A stretch of 64,000 bases of DNA from Mesorhizobium sp. 131-2-1. Lineage in GTDB: Bacteria > Pseudomonadota > Alphaproteobacteria > Rhizobiales > Rhizobiaceae. The DNA lies in NCBI RefSeq assembly GCF_016756535.1, contig NZ_AP023247.1, positions 6,014,501 through 6,078,500 on the forward strand, written 5' to 3'. The position numbers and the translations under genes are program-made. Of the stretch, positions 61,865 to 64,000 are shown one piece after another. Numbering within the stretch: the first letter of the stretch is position 1; each line of letters begins with the position of its first letter. The notes under the pieces are model-generated. The model searched no databases. It saw nothing but the letters and a program-made list of their open reading frames with translations, and had not been told where the DNA came from.

Positions 61865-64000
61865 ATGTCGCGTTTGGTGATGATGCTTCACCCTATGCAA
61901 CGCCTGCTGTCGCACGCGCTGGCCAAAATCGTCGTGGTTGCGGCTCTGTATTACCTGACCGGCCAGCTGGGGCTGCTTCTGGCCGTGCCGCCCGGTTACG
62001 CGACAATCATCTGGCCGGCATCCGGCATCGCCGTCGGGGCATTGATCGCCTACGGGCGCTCACTGTGGCCGGGGATCTTCGTCGGATCGCTCGCGCTCAA
62101 CGCCGTGATCGGCGGCGGCTATTCAGCTGAGACCGGCTGGGCGTTCGACAAGCTCGCCATTGCCGCCGCGATTGCCGCCGGTTCGACCGCGCAGGCCCTG
62201 GTCGCGCGCTGGCTTGTCGGCCGCGTGGTCGGGATACCGATCGATCTCAGGGGCATGCGCGACATCATCGCGCCGTTGCTTGCCGCGGGTCCGGTCAGCT
62301 GCGTCGTCGCGCCCACGGTCGGCGTGACCTCCCTGTACCTCGCCGGCGTCGTTCCGTCCGCGGGCGTAGCGCACAACTGGCTTACATGGTGGAGCGGCGA
62401 TGTTCTGGGCATCGTCATTTTCCTGCCAATCGTGCTCATTGCCCCCGGCGCCGAGCGCCAGCTCAGTTGGCGCGGCACACCGCTGGGCACATTGCCGATC
62501 GCCGCGATCCTTACGCTGCTTTTGCCTCTCGGCCTGACGTTCTATGGCTGGAAGGCAACCAACCAGTTCATCTACGATCGCAACAGCGCGATCTTCGCCT
62601 CCATGGCTATCGAAAACGAACAGGCGCTGATGCACCGCCTGGCGTCCTACGACCAGGCCTTGCTTGGGGGCGTCGATTTCTTCGAAGGATCAAGCTACGT
62701 CAGCGCCGACGAATGGCGCTCCTATGTCGACGTCCTCGACCTCAAGCGCAGCATGCCCGGCGTCAACGGCATCGGCTACATCGAGAACGTTCCGGCGGAA
62801 AAGGTATCGGACTTCCTTTTCCGGGTTCAAAAGGCGCAACCGCAATTCACCATCCATCCCGACGTTCCCGGCGGACCTCGCATTATCATCACCTATATCG
62901 AGCCGCTGGCGCCGAACCGTCCGGCGCTCGGACTCAACATCGCGTTCGAGAGCAATCGCCTGGAGGGCGCGACACTCTCGCGCGATACCGGCAAGCCGGC
63001 CATCACCAGGCGCATCGTGCTGGTGCAGGACCAGACAAAGAGCAACGGCTTCATCCTGCTCCATCCGATGTACCGCAAAAACGTGCCGCTCGGATCGGTC
63101 GACGAGCGACGCGCGGCCCTGACCGGCTGGATCTATGCGCCCTTCGTCGCGCAGAAATTCATGAGCGGGCTGACGACGAGCGAAGACCGTTCGCTGACAT
63201 TGCAGGTCTATGACGGCGACGGCGAGGACGCCGATGCATTGATCTACCAAAGCGGTGAGCCCAACGCGTCCGCGCCCGCGCCTGCGTTTTCGATACGAAA
63301 GCAGGTCGACGTGATGCAGCAGCGTTGGACACTTTCGTGGCACAGCACGCCCGCGTTCGAGCAGAGCGTCGCCAGCCAGGAGCCGCTCCTCGTGCTCGCA
63401 AGCGGCATCGTCTTCACTGCCCTGTTCGGCGTCCTACTGTCCTTGTTCGCCCATCGTGCCGAAACCATCAAGGTGCTCGTCGATCGAAAGACAAGCGAAT
63501 TGGCCGAGCGGGAAGCGCTCTATCGCCTCCTGGCCGAAAACACCTCGGACATGATCAGCCGCGTCGCCTTCGACGGGACGCGGCTCTACACCTCGCCCGC
63601 GTGCCTGCGGCTTCTCGGCTACACCGCCGAGGAACTTCAAAACTCAAATGCGTTTTCCGATGTCCATCCAAAGCAGCGATCTCGTCTCCAGGCCGAGTAT
63701 GCAAGGCTGGCGCGCGGCGAAATCGACGAATCGAAAGGCGTGTTCACGCTGCACCGCAAGGACGATGACTGGGTGCAGGCGGAGATCACCCTGCAGTTGG
63801 TGCGCGACCGGGCGGGAAATCCTGCCGAACTGGTCGTCACCGAGCGCGACGTTACGCTTCAGGAACAGAGAGCCGAGGAGCTCAAGCTTGCCAGGGCCGA
63901 AGCGGAAGTCGCCAAGATGAATGCCGAGCAGGCGAGCGAGGCAAAGACGGCCTTCCTTGCCACCATGAGCCATGAAATCCGCACGCCGCTCAATGGTGTG
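61865..64000 (+). CDS. MASE1-CHASE-PAS hybrid-type sensor histidine kinase, N-terminal part
   Basis: The frame starts at ATG 61865 and is open to the end of the window, so 712 residues are seen and the protein continues. Residues about 15-235 are a MASE1 membrane domain (eight hydrophobic segments, VPPGYATIIWPASGIAVGALIAYG). A CHASE periplasmic sensor lies at about 255-470 (FASMAIENEQALMHRLASYDQALLGGVDFFEGS, GVNGIGYIENVPAEK), then a membrane segment (about 500-520), a PAS domain (LLAENTSDMISRVAFDGTRLYTSPACLRLLGYTAEEL) and the H-box start (FLATMSHEIRTPLNGV) with the phosphorylated His. It senses an extracytoplasmic signal; the ligand is unknown. Confidence 0.9.
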   Translation, partial: MSRLVMMLHPMQRLLSHALAKIVVVAALYYLTGQLGLLLAVPPGYATIIWPASGIAVGALIAYGRSLWPGIFVGSLALNAVIGGGYSAETGWAFDKLAIAAAIAAGSTAQALVARWLVGRVVGIPIDLRGMRDIIAPLLAAGPVSCVVAPTVGVTSLYLAGVVPSAGVAHNWLTWWSGDVLGIVIFLPIVLIAPGAERQLSWRGTPLGTLPIAAILTLLLPLGLTFYGWKATNQFIYDRNSAIFASMAIENEQALMHRLASYDQALLGGVDFFEGSSYVSADEWRSYVDVLDLKRSMPGVNGIGYIENVPAEKVSDFLFRVQKAQPQFTIHPDVPGGPRIIITYIEPLAPNRPALGLNIAFESNRLEGATLSRDTGKPAITRRIVLVQDQTKSNGFILLHPMYRKNVPLGSVDERRAALTGWIYAPFVAQKFMSGLTTSEDRSLTLQVYDGDGEDADALIYQSGEPNASAPAPAFSIRKQVDVMQQRWTLSWHSTPAFEQSVASQEPLLVLASGIVFTALFGVLLSLFAHRAETIKVLVDRKTSELAEREALYRLLAENTSDMISRVAFDGTRLYTSPACLRLLGYTAEELQNSNAFSDVHPKQRSRLQAEYARLARGEIDESKGVFTLHRKDDDWVQAEITLQLVRDRAGNPAELVVTERDVTLQEQRAEELKLARAEAEVAKMNAEQASEAKTAFLATMSHEIRTPLNGV

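Noticed and set aside
1..64000. tRNA, rRNA, IS elements and phage genes
   Set aside because: I looked for cloverleaf-type tRNA ends, rRNA-like stretches, transposases and integrases and saw none I could support.

Overview
The window is GC-rich, tightly packed chromosomal DNA of an alphaproteobacterium. It most resembles the Rhizobiales, probably Mesorhizobium or a close relative (Phyllobacteriaceae). This rests on the gene families (PuuA/PuuB-like pair, zwf-pgl-edd Entner-Doudoroff operon, GlxA-type AraC regulator, ExoP/GumC-type Wzz, rhizobial split tad/cpa cluster), an exact CtrA-type box upstream of the pilin genes, and dispersed intergenic repeats of a rhizobial style. The genus is inferred; no rRNA or tRNA gene is present to test it.

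Layout. 1-13 kb is mostly metabolic and housekeeping: the end of a glutamine-synthetase-family gene and a FAD oxidoreductase, an SH3 protein, an unusual Mur ligase with a cysteine cluster, a short-chain dehydrogenase, zwf-pgl-edd closed by a strong bidirectional terminator, a secreted VWA protein, a GlxA-type regulator and folD. 13.5-22.7 kb is a surface-polysaccharide locus: Wzz-like co-polymerase, flippase, DUF6492-type protein, WecG/TagA transferase, two more glycosyltransferases and an O-antigen ligase/polymerase-like protein. 22.7-25.3 kb holds proC, a SAF-domain dehydrogenase and a short TPR-like fragment.

25.7-41.9 kb is a giant-adhesin locus. It contains a type I secretion trio (TolC, ABC transporter, HlyD), an in-operon ribbon-helix-helix protein, a LapG-like periplasmic cysteine protease, and a divergent RTX adhesin of about 3,092 residues. 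The adhesin carries eight nearly identical 516-bp units and two 807-bp units. Secretion, regulation and release functions therefore lie beside the adhesin, but no LapD-like c-di-GMP receptor is visible. A small cysteine-containing secreted protein, a lytic transglycosylase, a lipoprotein resembling penicillin-binding-protein activators and a lower-GC PAP2 phosphatase follow.

45.5-59.1 kb is a complete-looking tad (Flp pilus) island split over two strands: cpaA-tadD-tadC-tadB-tadA on minus; flp1-flp2-cpaB-cpaC-lipoprotein-tadG-tadE-tadF-cpaE on plus. An L,D-transpeptidase and a membrane coiled-coil protein are translationally coupled to its end. The pilin promoter region has an exact TTAA-N7-TTAA box next to a sigma-70-like promoter. 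59.2-64 kb has a small membrane protein, an ExoI/thermonuclease-like protein, a membrane GGDEF protein with a lost active-site motif but a kept RxxD inhibitory-site motif, and a MASE1-CHASE-PAS sensor kinase cut by the window edge.

Most of the window encodes cell-surface functions: polysaccharide, adhesin, pili, wall remodelling and two sensory proteins. The features most worth a second look are the mosaic adhesin repeats, the repeated TATATC/TATATG pairs in the adhesin/protease intergenic region, the CtrA-like pilin promoter, and a dispersed repeat that has become the N-terminal coding sequence of the pilus-linked L,D-transpeptidase.
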